DNA of 64,000 bases from Tethya wilhelma (Eukaryota; Porifera; Demospongiae; Tethyida; Tethyidae), in assembly GCA_964030475.1 (NCBI GenBank), contig CAXIPT010000007.1:4218404-4282403 (forward strand). The letters run 5' to 3'. This document shows positions 1-11,820 of this stretch, in pieces. Each line of letters opens with the position of its first letter. Position 1 is the first letter of the stretch. Made by a program: the position numbers and the translations under genes. The notes beneath the pieces were generated by a model. That model was not told where the DNA came from. It saw only the letters and a list, made by a program, of their open reading frames with translations, and did no database searches.

Positions 1-57
<57 letters not shown>
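1..57. repeat. (GT)n microsatellite at the left window edge
   Basis: Uninterrupted GT dinucleotides run to about base 57. They are followed within a few bases by the acceptor CTCCAG that opens the first kinase exon. The repeat is therefore intronic and takes the place where a polypyrimidine tract is expected. Confidence 0.9.
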
Positions 58-59
<2 letters not shown>

Positions 60-63
60 CCAG

Positions 64-1950
64 TTGATCAATGGTAATCCTGAACTTCGTGTTGGCTGTG
101 CGTGTGGGGAGTGCTATAAACACTCGGCAAAGGACATCAAGGAGCATGGATTCTTTTCAAGAGTAAGATTGTGTGCACCAACTACCTACCTAGTGACATT
201 TTAAGAGCATTGGCCGGGTCATGGCATACATGTAGGCCTTGAGGTCTGGGTTGGAAGTCGTCTAGTGTGCATGTATAGTACTACTCTCTGTTCCAATGCG
301 TATGAGTTGTAGTAGCAGTGGTATATAGAGCATTTGACTAGAATTCCAAAGATATAGGGTTTGAATCTCAACTACAGATCTCAGGATTGTTTCCACTGAA
401 TTTTCATGGTTGTTTCTAGTACAATTGTGGCCTAGTGTTCTACACCTTCCTTTATTATGCTCGAAGGAAGAGATTGTTACCATAACTTGCTAGACAATTT
501 TGTGCATGTCTGAAGTGTCTCTCTTATTATGAAACACAAAAAGAGAAAAAAAATGTCGTACTTTTACCTGAAAGTGTACTGTAACCTAACCTGTAGACCC
601 CCCTGGACCCTGATGAGGAGACCCAGTATGCCACAGAGGAGGCCGAACGAGAGAGACACAGAGAAGCTTTCGCAAAGTCAAAACGTTCTTCAAGAACTGG
701 TTCACTAGTGGAGGCTGCTGGACAGATGTTTAGGACACTGTCTGTTAGTACCAGTGAGTTGTAAGGGGAATGTAGCAGTAGTATAAGGGTGTTTCACTTT
801 CACTTTCAATTAGCCTTTGTTCTCCCTATTACTCAACTGTGGTTTGACTGATCGGTTTCAAACACCATTAATTTAGTACATTAAAAGCAAATTTCACTAT
901 TGGTGTCTATAGTTGCCCTTACCAGTCAAAAGTCTCTGTATTCTACATGAAGTATTGTAACTCCAATTCTGTCCACCATATGCATGCTAGTACTGTGTTT
1001 TTAATTCTTATGGATTATTTTCCATAAGAATTAAAAACAATTAATTTAACTTAATTATATATTATATATTTTATTTTATATTATTAATTAATTTAATTTA
1101 ATTATATCACTTTCTTTCTCTCTCTCCAGCCAAAAGGATGTCCAACACCAGGCCTCCTTACATGGGGGAGCCTTGTAACTGGACGTGGGAAGAGCTGGAA
1201 CGTGGAGAGGTCAAGCCTCCTTTTACACCCAAACTGGTTAGTAGTGTATGCATTATCTTCAAGTAAAAATGCATGAATAAAGTATCCTTTTGCTCTTTAT
1301 ACCATACGTTTATTTGAAAAGTTTTGCAGGCAATCACTTTCACAGTTTCACAGATCACAATCCATCATGCATAATATGGAAGCTTTACTAAATTTCTGAG
1401 GCATAAATATGTAGTGCTTCGCTATAATATTGCTTGCTCATTTGTAAAGTTGAAAACTAAAAAGTTTTTGATTCTTGAAAGTGTTTTTCTGCTAAAATTA
1501 ATACATGCATAATTATAATTATGCACAATAATAGATAATATTAATTTTACCTAATAATCATTTATGGGTACATTCACATTTCATTATTCTCTTCCTTCAT
1601 TTCCCTAGACCAGTCCAACCGACCTTCGTCACTTTGACCCCACCATGACCTGCATACCCCCCACCCTCTCCGACCTGGTCACCACCGACCGAGATCTGCA
1701 CTTGGAAGGCTTCGACTACGTGGCTCCCGAATGGAACTTAACCACTAGCTTAGAATTGACGTCGGAGGAGCACATGGCATTAAACCAACGAGGCAGATCC
1801 GAGGGGACCGACCGGACTACCAGTGTGGAACAGTCAGAGGGCAATAGTTCGATCCAGGGGAACAGTGCTAGTGTGAGTCGTAGCACTAAGGGTGGTCATA
1901 GCAACAGTAGTACTGTGATAGAAGTGGTGGCGGAAATCAATGAATCATAG
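64..1950 (+). CDS. AGC-family protein kinase, C-terminal part (5' end outside window)
   Basis: Four exons join in phase: 64-162, 597-753, 1130-1236 and 1609-1950 (stop TAG). The first encodes the end of the kinase C-lobe, with NPELRVGC followed by KDIKEHGFFSR, the usual 'NP..RLG ... iK.H.FF' ending of AGC kinases. The third gives WTWEELERGEVKPPFTPKL, and the fourth has a turn-motif-like PPTLSD and then LEGFDYVAPEW, which resembles the AGC hydrophobic motif. AGC kinases are serine/threonine kinases (PKA, PKC, AKT, GRK and relatives) whose C-tail folds back on the catalytic domain. Oddly, about 60 residues encoded by exon 2 and the start of exon 3, rich in Glu/Arg/Ser, separate the FF motif from the NW..LE..PPF block, which are normally nearly adjacent. 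The catalytic core lies upstream of the window, so the subfamily cannot be fixed. Confidence 0.72.
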
Positions 1951-1981
1951 GTATAACAATTGGTTGTGTATTGTGTGCGTG

Positions 1982-2017
<36 letters not shown>

Positions 2018-2481
2018 GATTGTCAAATTTTTAAAGTGAGTGTTGAATGTTCAATGATCTTTTTTCTTGTACGAATTTTATTTTTTTGAATCTGTTAAGT
2101 TCGATCAATCATTAAGTTTGTGTGAGTGTGTGAATGTGTGCATACATGATTTTTCATCTCTTTAATGTATCCTGACCTTTTATATTGTTTTTAATGTTAA
2201 TTTTTAATGATAAAATAATAATTATTATCCACACACTAAAAGTAGACTTTTCCATAGTGTAGTTATCTTAGAGCAGAAAATGAGCGTTTTGGCATGGTAT
2301 GCATGGCGTATATGATACATTTATGTGTATAGCCCAATCTTAGCTTTAATTCCTTCCGTATTATAAAAGGGAACGTTCAAACGTTCACACACAAGTACTA
2401 TTATTATACACTTTAATATAACATTCATGACAAAAACAAATGTTTTTTTAAACTCATTGTCAGTGTTTACAAGTTACCTAG
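1951..2481. other. Intergenic 3' flank between convergent kinase and TTD14-like genes
   Basis: AT-rich DNA with a short (GT)n run near 1987-2014. No ORF with family resemblance is seen on either strand. It presumably holds the 3' UTRs of the kinase (+) and the TTD14-like gene (-), whose stop codons are about 530 bp apart. Confidence 0.6.
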
Positions 2482-3885
2482 CTAGCTTGTCTCTGCTGTG
2501 GCAGTACTTGAGGTGGCGGAGAGGTTGTACATGGAGTAGGTTGGGTCCCCAGTGATTTCTCTGACAATGTCTAGGAAATCAGGCAACTCTAGTCTTTCGT
2601 TGCTTTTGGTGGTGTAAGTTTCAAGGAGAACCAGATTTTGACATCTGCATGTATTGTGCACATGTAAGGGATTAGTGAATAATATTACGTTACGATAATA
2701 TATTATATAATATTATATCTCTGGCTTGTTCAGCAATGACTCCAGCTGACTGCCAACCTGTGCATGGGTAGGTGGTTGGAGTCCCACCCACTAGTGCCAT
2801 AGGGATAAATTTCGAGCTCTGTCTAGCTAGGACTTGCAGTTCTACCCCCCTCCAAAATGAAGAGATGAATTTCACCATATCCTTGATTGAGGGGATATTA
2901 AACCTATGGGGGGTCAACCTGCATGCGTACTTTGCAATTGACCACAATCTTCATGCATTTGACCAAGCCTACTTATTGCCTCGTACCTAGTGGAGGGTGG
3001 GGTATACAATCGAGGCCTGGCTATAACAATTAAACCTCATCATCATGCATACAATAAAATTCGATGACAATACCACAAAGAAGTTGAGCTGGTTATTAGG
3101 TCAACCTTGCGTGATCTAAACAACACAAAGGATAGTCTATCGAGCTGGATAAACAAGTCAACTAAGTCGAGTGTATCCTAGAATAAGCTATTTTGGTGGT
3201 TTATACCTCTCACTGTGAGGCTCCTTGAATATGTCCAGTTGGAAGTAGTGTCCTCTCCAGAGAAAGCACCTCCTGGTCTTACGAATGGCATGGTGACTGC
3301 CATCACGTTGCAAGTGGAGCGTCTAGAGTAATGTAAAGTGACAATACATGCATTGAAGGTTACATGTAACTATGTCATATTTATGTAAGACTGTAGTAGA
3401 ACCTCCGATAGTGGACCCTCCGAGATTGGGACACTGTATTAAAAACCTCTCAACAATTAAAGGACGATTCTTGGTTCCCTATTGTAGCAATACAAACAGA
3501 ACCTCTGAGAAGAAGATAACCTCTCTAAAGATGACAAACAAGCTAAATCTATACTGTCCCTAAAGTTTTCTTTGTTTGAAGGTTTCCCTGTACAGTACGG
3601 TAGTACTGGATACACAGGAATGTGTTCTTGTTACATTTCTAATGTTTTTTATACTGTAAGACTATATGTTTGTACAATACAATCATTCCCTAGCTCTTTA
3701 AAATTAATAACAATCGGTCTGCCTTATCAAGTAGCTGGTATTATGATGACATCAGTGTATTGAAGTTAAACTGTAGCTATACCTGATATTCTCTTTGGCT
3801 CAGCTGGATGATTCTCTCCACTCTTTCTCCATTGACCACCCTCCTCTCAGTGTGAGTGTACATGTAGTGATCTGTGTGTGTGTGT

Positions 3886-3916
<31 letters not shown>

Positions 3917-6900
3917 CATGTGCGTGTGTGTGTACGTGTGCGTGTGCGTGTGTGTGTATGCATGTGTTTGACGGGTTATGACCTTTATAATGTTATTCAC
4001 ACACATAAGAGTGGCCTCCCTGTTACCATAGATAATAAGCAGAGGAGGTACGACAGCCGTGTACATGTATAATGCTGAGCTGGCATTTTGCCGCACATGC
4101 CCAGATGCATCGTGCTGAGCTGGCACTTTGATAATTATTGCACACCATGCACTTGACCATAATACAGGTGAAAGTGTATTGAATAAATTACGTGCACTAT
4201 ATACAGACACACACGTGTCGAACCTGCTCTGGATAATAAGACTACATTATTGTATCATATCGTACTTGAAGGCTCATTTCAGAGTCATTTGACTTTTAAT
4301 ACTTGCATGCATGACATTGTGTTATCCTTGCATTAACTTATTTACAGCGATAATATAATTAAATTTGTGTTCTTTGCTCTTTTATGTGGGTTGTATTATT
4401 AACCGCCAGCTGCAAATTCCAGCCAACAAAACTATGACACACTTTGCATGCTAGCTGGCCACAAATAGGACTAGCGTGAGGAAAAGGGTAGTCGTGTGCC
4501 CAGACCCCATTTATGCTGTTATGTACTACAGTAATTTGTATAATCATGGGCTATCAAAGAGCAGTTGTAAACATAGTACAATGACCATATACACTGGACC
4601 AGGTATATCTGTAACAGTATACTCAGTGCTTTTATTTTGAGCTATATAAGCATATACCTGATCTAACTACAGTACTAGTCATGTGTAGTCTATATATACC
4701 CCCTTGGGTATTAGTCAAGAGTGTAGCTAATTCCACTGAGGTTTTTTTAAAAGGGAGCCAGTGTATCTAGACTGCAAACTGCATGTGAAGTAGGGCTATA
4801 CTGGCATCAGCATACAACTCATCTCAAAGGTAACATATTAAGGAGCAATGAGTATACAAAAGTACAAAATTAGGAATGCTGGATGTGAGTTTTCTGACAT
4901 GAATAAATTATAGCATCATATTGTTGAAGTTTTCTACTAATTTAAAGACTTAGTGCCTGATTAGTGCTTTCTATACTGCATGCTAAACAGTTCAGTAATT
5001 TGTTCTCATTCATTTTCAATTAGTCAGCTGAACATTAATTTGAACCTTCTTATTTGTAAAGTTTCTGTCTAGAAGAAGAAACATGTTTCTAAGGTGCAGT
5101 TGGAGAACAAAGTACTTCAGTACACTACTGGTGATGTGTGCTTTTGCACCTGTCATAGTAGGTATGTTACCATGCAGTGTGACATAGCTCTCCAATAATA
5201 GAATATAGCTAGGGTATGCTAGAGACTGATTATTGTCAATATTATACCCAGCCAATTTCAGCATAACTCCAACTAATGCGATCCAAGCAGAAGGGTTGGA
5301 TGCATTCTTCTTCTGCCAACATGATACAGCAGAGAGTTATTCATGGAGAGTTGATAATATATCAATAACAACAATTGGTTCACCAAACGTCAGCTCTTTA
5401 AGCATACCACCTGAAGATGGTGGTGCTTTAGTATCTCGGCTAACTTTTAAAGCTCTTCCACAGTACAATGGATCTATAGTTGAGTGTGTTGCTTTTACTG
5501 AGAGAGGAAGGTTACCTGCACAGCCTGCTACACTAACCATTCAAGGTATACCGATAATACTGTTACATATATGAACTGATAAAATGCACGATCTGATTTT
5601 GATTGTATAGGACGCCTGAGTGCTATTGCTAACTTGGAAGTCAGTGGTCCATCTTCACTATACAGTGGTAACATTATATCATTATCCTGGGATGCACCAT
5701 TCAGTCTTGACATCACTGACACTGATCCTGATATCACCTACTGTGTTGGCATTGTCAGCACAACCACAAATTTGTCTCATGTCTTCTCCCAATGTCGCAT
5801 CAATGATACAAGATTCAATGTCTCCTTGGACCATGTCAGAGGAAGGACTTGTGATATTTTCAACATTACCATTACACCTGTCAATGGAGCAGGGAATGGA
5901 AGCACATCTGGAACCACGTTTGAAAGTAAATTTGAGTTATAGTTATAACTGTTACAATGCAATCTAGTAATACTGTAGGTGAGGAAACTTCTCAAGGCAA
6001 ATTTAGTCATTATATAATGTGTGATATATATATATACTAGTAAAAATTTTGTAAAAAATAAGCAGTGTAGGAATGGGCAGTGCTCTAAAAAGCAATGAAA
6101 CAAGGCAAGACTCGGAACTCCGGCACATGACTACTTCATTTCAGTCACTTAGCTGGACATAATTATGCATGCCCCAGCTCATTATTTTGGTCAATATATA
6201 ATCATGCAATCTTCAACTACATGTTTTGCAATGGGGCTGAAATAACAGCAAGCATACAGGTACGTATAAAACCTATTTGAGATTATGAGACTTAGGTAAA
6301 AAAATGAAGTAGTCATGTGCCGGAGTTCCGAGTCTTGCCTTGTTTCATTGCTTTTTAGAGCACTGCCCATTCCTACACTGCTTATTTTTTACAAAATTTT
6401 TACTAGTACTTGTTCATTCACTTTTTTCAACACTAAGGTGTTCAATTGCATGAAGCTTACAGTCTCAGGAAAAGCAGGTGTGCTTGCAGTAACATTGAAT
6501 GGGCATGCGCATAATAAGTGCAAACCACGTGGTCTATTGACGACCTTTACCTACATAAAATGTCTACATTACAGTATAGAATTTTATACCAGAATTTCAA
6601 AGCTGCCGAAAAGTTTTGTTTGCTGACTTTTAGGCAACAAGCGAGTATCAAAGAACGTACTACAGCTGAAATCAAGTTACTTTGTATACTCAAAGTTGGC
6701 TCAATGTCTTTCGTTTCTCTGGAAATCGTGTTCAAGTAAGTCAGTCAGAAAGAAAACAAAATTGCACTGTTCTGGCTTCTCGCCAGCGCTCACTCAAGAG
6801 TGCTCAAGAAAGTGTCTGTGAGTTTTGTTGGTATATACAGTTAGAAAACTGTCCAAGGGAGGCCTCTATGCATGTTTGAAGGCTTAGTTATCTTTCTCTG

Positions 6901-9900
6901 AGAGTTTATAAGCATGAACATTTTGTATTGTGTCAATGGGACAGTCGGCCCATTCCTACTATACGTACTACCGTACGTATCATAGTTCTTGTGACTCCTC
7001 CATGATTTTATTGGGTAAATTAAGATTGCCATTAAACATTAATGCTTCATGCAGTGCAGTGATCAATACAAATGAACCCTTTTCTATTGTATTCATGCAG
7101 GCAATATTATTGACCCAAAGAGCATTCAACTGGAAGGTAGTTCAAACAACACAATTGAATTGTCTAATGACATATGTCCTGGCAGTACTAACTTTAGTAT
7201 TTTGGTGGTTTTGGTCACCTTCACCTTGTCAGATATTAACAGTATTTCGGCTGACAATGTTATGCATTTGGTAGTAAATGGAGTAGGAACTAAACCCAAT
7301 ATATTAATAGATGGTGTAGCTCCAGGACAGTACATTGCCTTATTGTACAACATTGGTGGTGATGGGCTACCTCAAGCATCACCAATAGCCAGAGAGATAG
7401 TATGTATACTAGGAACACCACTCAACAGTCCAAGACCACGTAAGTATATATGCATGCTCTTTGTACAAGCCTGACCACGCATATAATTTTCCTATCATGG
7501 TAACTACATTATGCTGCAGCTCTAATCATATTGGACATCAGTTATTATTTATTGGACATCCAGTATTACAATGATACTCTGAACATCACATGTAACTATG
7601 AACGGTGGTCTACACATCAAGGATGTTCTCTAATACTCCAATACATCGGTACACTTGAGGAATTTGAAACACTGACTGTAAACCCATTGCAAAGATCTGA
7701 AGCAAGTCAGTTACAAGTTCAATTGGACAGGGAAGGTAACTATATAGCCACTGGCTATATTATTACCAATAGAGGTATTTTAGAGTCGCTACATCAGTCT
7801 CAAATTATTTCTGTTGAGTTTGTCTTCCCAACAACAACAACAACAACAACAATAGCAACAACAAGTACTACTACTACCATCACCAATGTGACCACAATGG
7901 TTAGGACTATAAAATCCCCTGACAGTTCAGGTATATATAGCTACCTATAAAGACAGCATGATACCAAAAACTAATGGAATGCAGTAACCCAACCTCACTA
8001 GCTCTTAATGTTTACAGTACAGCAGCAAGATTGCATGATAATCATGACATCATGTTGATACATATTCATCATGTTGTTTGTGGTTATCATTAATTTTTTC
8101 TTACTTACAGATATCCCAACACTTACATCCAGCAATTCAAACCAGAGTACATTAAATTTTGTTGCTTTGGGGGCATTTGGTATGTGATGGATATTTGCAT
8201 GTATACCAAGCTGCACCAGTCCATAAGAGTCATGCTATAACACACGTCCATTATACAGTTGTTGGTGTATTGGTAGGGGCAGTTCTAACCGCTTTGATAG
8301 TCATAATAGTATTCATTTGTATCCGAAGAAAACAACATTGTACAACATTGTGTAAGTTATAACCACTAATGCTTATGCTTAATTAAAGTATCAACATTAA
8401 TCTTTACTAGCTACTCAAGACACCAAAGATGTGGTTCACACTAGTGATATTCAGATGACCAGCTGTGAGGCTTATGAAGTAGGAAAACAGAGATCTGAAC
8501 ACAGACGTGAATCGCCAGTTTATGAGGATATCACTATATAGCTTTGACTGGGACTACAAACTCAATTCATGGATGAATTTGCTACAACCTACAATTCTTG
8601 TTTTAAAATTATAGTGTTAATGATTGCAAACTAAAATCTTATGTAGCGAAAAATTTCCTGATCTAGGGTATGCACAGACAAAACACAGCACAATCGAAAC
8701 CACAATATGATGAATAGGAAAAGAAATTCTAAATCTCACTGGATATTCAGCTATAGAGCGTTTTCATATGACGTCAGTGGTGTACAGATGAATATGTAAA
8801 TTAGCAAATGAATATGCAAATTAGCGCTAGTGATAGGGAGAAATGTATGGGAGAATTCTGTTCTGCTACTTAGCGTATACAGTGCTCAACGATCGGTTTA
8901 TATGTTGTGGCTTACAAGGCAGTAGTGTCAAAAATCACCTGGAAGCAAGCTCTTGTTGCTGCAGTAAGTGAAAAATCCAGACTTGAAGGCTTTCTCGCAT
9001 ACATTCAGTACTTTAGCTGTACACCAGAAGGCAGCTGCTACATGAACCACGCCCCAAAAATTGCGTAAAATGACGTAAATGCAAACGCTCTATTGCATTC
9101 AGCATGTCTACTACAGTATTTGCATCAATTTTAACTCACTGTTTCTGCCTCGTTTTCTTATCCTAGTCTGAACTTGTGGACTTGAAGAGAGCAGGTAATC
9201 GTGCTGCACATCAAAGTCTTGAACACGGGGAAACTTCTCCAGCTCAGGAAGAGCTCGAACTAGAAACTTTCTTTTCTTGCTCTTTGCCTGGAGCCTGTCA
9301 TCGATGTCCACTCCTAGCTGCTTCCCGATGCGTCGACACACCAGCTCTATCACACGACGAATCTTGTTCTCAAAGTCAGTGCTGTTGTCCACGGCATCTA
9401 CATAGGGGTGGCCAACCCACGCCTGATGAGGGAGGGGGAGGGGGAATTGGACATAAAGATAAATTAAACACTTGCTGCTATCTTTTTATTATTCTGACAA
9501 TCTTTGCTGTGTCTTGTTTTGTAAAAAGTGCCTGGTAAAGATTGTCAACATAATAAATCATCACTGAACGAAAGAAGTTGTGGGGTCAAGGCCAATATAT
9601 AAGGATATGGCAATAGATGTCTATCAGACCCCTTTTCTACCCTGATATGCAGAAAAAAGGTCGAGCTCAAAACACTAGTCAATAGACTACTGGGTCGATA
9701 TACAAGCTCAGACTGGACACCTGGGAATACCATGAGGTTTAGGAAAGGGGTAGGGAAGAATGGGCATTACACAGACATAGTCTCATTCCCAGGATCTCTC
9801 TCCGGAAATGAAGTGGAAGTGCACATGAGTGAAAGGTCAAAGGGGAGCCTGGGAATGAGGTTAACACAGACACACTCACATACATTATCTGAAATGATAA

Positions 9901-11166
9901 TAGGCCTCATGGTCATGCATAAACATAAAAGTTATTATAGTCGTACCATTACACATTATTATGACTTTACACACACACACACACACACACCTGTGCAGCT
10001 TTCATGTCCAGCTCTCTGGCATGCTCCAGTCCTTCACTTCTAGTGGAATTGTTAGTGAGTTGGTAGAAGGGCTCTGCACCATTGGCAGCAGACACCATAT
10101 GGATGATCTGATCGTACCTTTGGTCTCTCAGCTCAATGGAGTTCCACCCCAAAGAGGTGATCAACTCAGACCACTCCTCTTCTGTGCAAACTGAGGGTGA
10201 GTGTTAAACAGAAGATTTGCACACATTACATGACGTATCGAGCATAAATTTTTATGGTAGTTGTAATTAAATTTAAAAAAAAAACAGCCAGGCCACATAG
10301 TTTAAATGATGTCTTACTCTATACCAAGAGTGTATTGTATATTCTCTGGACTGAGGCTGCTAATGCTGTACAACATGGGCCTCCTAAGAGCAACTTTAAC
10401 TTAATTTAACTATGCTCATTGCATACGCTTCTGCAAGGCACGCACGCATGAATCATGAGAAAAATAATGTATTTAGGATTCTAGCTCAATAGACTAAGTA
10501 AGAAGCCAATGTGATGGTCACCCCTTGAGAACCCCTCCTCCATTCCCACGCTCCGCCACTGTGAAATTAGTAGCCCAGCAAAGAGTGGATGTTATTCAAG
10601 AGGAATCTATTTCAAGATGGAGCCAAGATAATCTTACATTCTTACGTGGCACCAGCACAGAATATCTATGCACAAACTCACACACCTGTGCAGCTTTCAT
10701 GTCCAGCTCTCTGGCATGCTCCAGTCCTTCACTTCTAGTGGAGTTGTTGGTGAGTTGGTAGAAGGGCTCAGCACCGTTGGCAGCAGACACCATGTGGATG
10801 ATCTGATCGTACCTCTGGTCTCTCAGTTCAATGGAGTTCCACCCTAGAGAGGTGATCAACTCAGACCACTCCTCTTCCGTACAAACTGAATGTGAATATT
10901 AAAGAAAATATTTGCACACGTTACATGACATATTGAGCATAAAATTTTATGGTAGTTGTAATAAAACAGCCAGGCCGCATAGAGAGTAACTTGATGGTGA
11001 TATTTAAAATTTAATGTATAATGGTACAATGATCTCCTAGTCTAAATCAAGAGTGTACTACATATTCTCTGGACTGAGGCTGCTAATACTGTACACATTG
11101 GCCTCCTAAGAGCAACTTTGACTCAATATAGCTATATCACTCTACTAAAATGCTCATTGCATACAG

Positions 11167-11211
<45 letters not shown>

Positions 11212-11820
11212 CGGAAGGATCCATGGTCCCTCTATCACACACGATGAGCACATTGCCCTTGTCCCCCTCGGCCATTTCAAAGAACGTTGTCTCCAACTGA
11301 AGAATTGTTTTCAAGATGTTCCTTTGAAAGCTCATCGCTTGCTCTTTGGTCACTTGTGCAAACTTCACTCCACATCTGTATATATACGCATAAAATTCAC
11401 TTGCTTGCTATATACCGATAGCCTTGTCACATAGACTTTCAAGCCTGGCACACAGAGACAGAAATAAACAAATTGTGTAAATTATACATACCCCAACAGA
11501 ATGGTAGCTGCTTCTGGAACTGTGTACACCTGTTCAAATACAACAAATTCATGTAAACTACAATTAAACAGTCACTTAACAGCTCAGTGAACGGCTACCT
11601 TCCATCCAAGATTCTCAAAAAACGTCCTAAGCCTAGCAACTGTTGTAGTTTTGCCTGCACAAGGCCCTGTAGTCAAAAATATATAAAGTTCATAAATTAT
11701 ATAAAAGTGCAAGTTGCTTTCAGTTTGGTTTGAACACATACCTCCTGTAAGGACCACTTTGTAGATAAACTTCTCTCTTCTCTCTCCAGTAGGACTAACA
11801 CTCATGCTTATTTTAGGCAA
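2482..11820 (-). CDS. TTD14-like P-loop ATPase (NadR/TTD14-type AAA domain), nine coding exons
   Basis: Exons (5' to 3'): 11820-11742, 11666-11599, 11529-11492, 11375-11209, one of 10885-10686 or 10190-9991, 9422-9140, 3871-3783, 3322-3207 and 2644-2482. All junctions agree in phase and give 400 residues. The Walker A motif GGPCAGKTT ends near residue 34 (K32). The motifs [81 protein letters not shown] and [13 protein letters not shown] follow the family order as I recall it for TRPL translocation defect 14. That fly protein binds GTP and phosphoinositide and acts in TRPL channel trafficking. Exon 5 exists twice, and intron 6 (about 5.3 kb) holds an antisense gene. Its start lies 330 bp from the divergent RNA ligase start. 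Confidence 0.88.
2645..3206. other. Intron 8 of the TTD14-like gene
   Basis: About 560 bp of intron. No repeat family or coding signal is recognised; ORFs on both strands are short and have no recognisable motif. Confidence 0.6.
3385..3610. mobile_element. Possible relic of a pogo/Tigger-like element in intron 7
   Basis: Starts around ctgtagtagaacctccgat and contains repeated acctct/acctcc blocks, ending near ccctgtacagtac. The opening resembles the CAGTAGAACCTC termini of pogo/Tigger DNA transposons as I remember them. No transposase ORF and no clean inverted termini are visible, so this is tentative. Confidence 0.25.
3872..3960. repeat. (GT)n-rich microsatellite beside a splice acceptor
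   Basis: Imperfect GT runs on the plus strand. On the minus strand the CA run ends in CACAG, the acceptor of the exon 3871-3783 of the TTD14-like gene. Confidence 0.85.
3961..5082. other. Intron DNA between TTD14-like exon 7 and the nested receptor gene
   Basis: AT-rich sequence without recognisable coding potential or repeat family. The 3' part before 5083 presumably carries the promoter of the Ig-like receptor gene. Confidence 0.5.
5083..8541 (+). CDS. Ig-like single-pass membrane receptor, nested in a TTD14-like intron
   Basis: Eight exons join in phase: 5083-5161, 5252-5545, 5611-5925, 7101-7439, 7520-7930, 8111-8179, 8259-8351 and 8411-8541. Exon 1 encodes a signal peptide (hydrophobic [14 protein letters not shown]). 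Exon 2 is an Ig-like domain with Cys...Trp...Cys ([21 protein letters not shown]). Exon 3 is a fibronectin-III-like segment ([10 protein letters not shown] ... [10 protein letters not shown]). Exons 4-5 give two more extracellular beta-rich segments with many N-glycosylation sequons, then a Thr-rich stalk. Exon 7 gives the membrane segment [20 protein letters not shown] followed by basic RRK. The roughly 45-residue cytoplasmic tail ends SPVYEDITI. Ligand and pathway are unknown; a tyrosine-phosphorylated surface receptor is an inference. The gene is antisense to its host gene. Confidence 0.8.
6036..6408. mobile_element. Foldback/MITE-like element with arms of about 105 bp
   Basis: The left arm 6036-6141 and right arm about 6302-6408 are nearly perfect reverse complements, from actagtaaaaattttg to the catgactacttcattt end. 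It lies in intron 3 of the receptor gene. Fragments of the same arm occur at about 43350-43440 and 61795-61865, so this is a dispersed family. No transposase is encoded, so it would be non-autonomous. Confidence 0.85.
8542..9139. other. Intergenic/intronic stretch downstream of the receptor gene
   Basis: Holds the 3' flank of the receptor gene and then an inverted-repeat element (listed separately), up to the donor of TTD14-like exon 6. Confidence 0.6.
8754..9092. mobile_element. MITE-like element, termini TAGAGCGTTT...AAACGCTCTA
   Basis: About 340 bp with inverted ends: left tagagcgttttcatatgac, right gtcatttacgcaaa-type complement ending aaacgctcta. A flanking TA on the left is compatible with a TA target. 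There is no coding capacity. Confidence 0.6.
9423..9990. other. Intron 5 of the TTD14-like gene (downstream of exon 5B)
   Basis: Contains a diverged palindromic segment at about 9778-9873 (cattcccaggatctctc ... gggagcctgggaatg), related to the hairpin at 51634-51708, and ends at a GT/CA microsatellite at the exon 5B donor. Confidence 0.55.
9991..10190 (-). repeat. Second copy (5B) of exon 5 of the TTD14-like gene
   Basis: A 200-bp exon with good acceptor and donor signals, paralogous to 10686-10885. I count 11 base differences and no amino-acid difference. The exon enters in phase 1 and leaves in phase 0, so splicing both copies together would shift the frame; only one can be used per mRNA. 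The donor GT is the first GT of a GT microsatellite (as read on the minus strand). Flanking intron sequence is also duplicated, for a tandem unit of about 0.7 kb. Confidence 0.85.
10686..10885 (-). repeat. First copy (5A) of exon 5 of the TTD14-like gene
   Basis: The upstream member of the duplicated exon pair, 200 bp, encoding the same residues as 5B, including [19 protein letters not shown]. It joins in phase with the preceding exon (Phe codon split T/TT) and with the following one (Ala-Trp-Val-Gly). Confidence 0.85.
11171..11209. repeat. (CA)n microsatellite supplying a splice donor
   Basis: On the minus strand the GT run directly follows the last base of exon 4 of the TTD14-like gene, so the donor GT is the first unit of the repeat. 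Confidence 0.85.

Noticed and set aside
3878..4210. ORFs of poly-(Thr-His) or poly-(Cys-Val) on both strands here and at the other CA/GT runs
   Set aside because: They are translations of dinucleotide repeats, with no conserved flanking coding sequence.
9176..9538. 120-residue plus-strand ORF with a hydrophobic end
   Set aside because: It is antisense to TTD14-like exon 6, whose minus-strand frame has clear family motifs.
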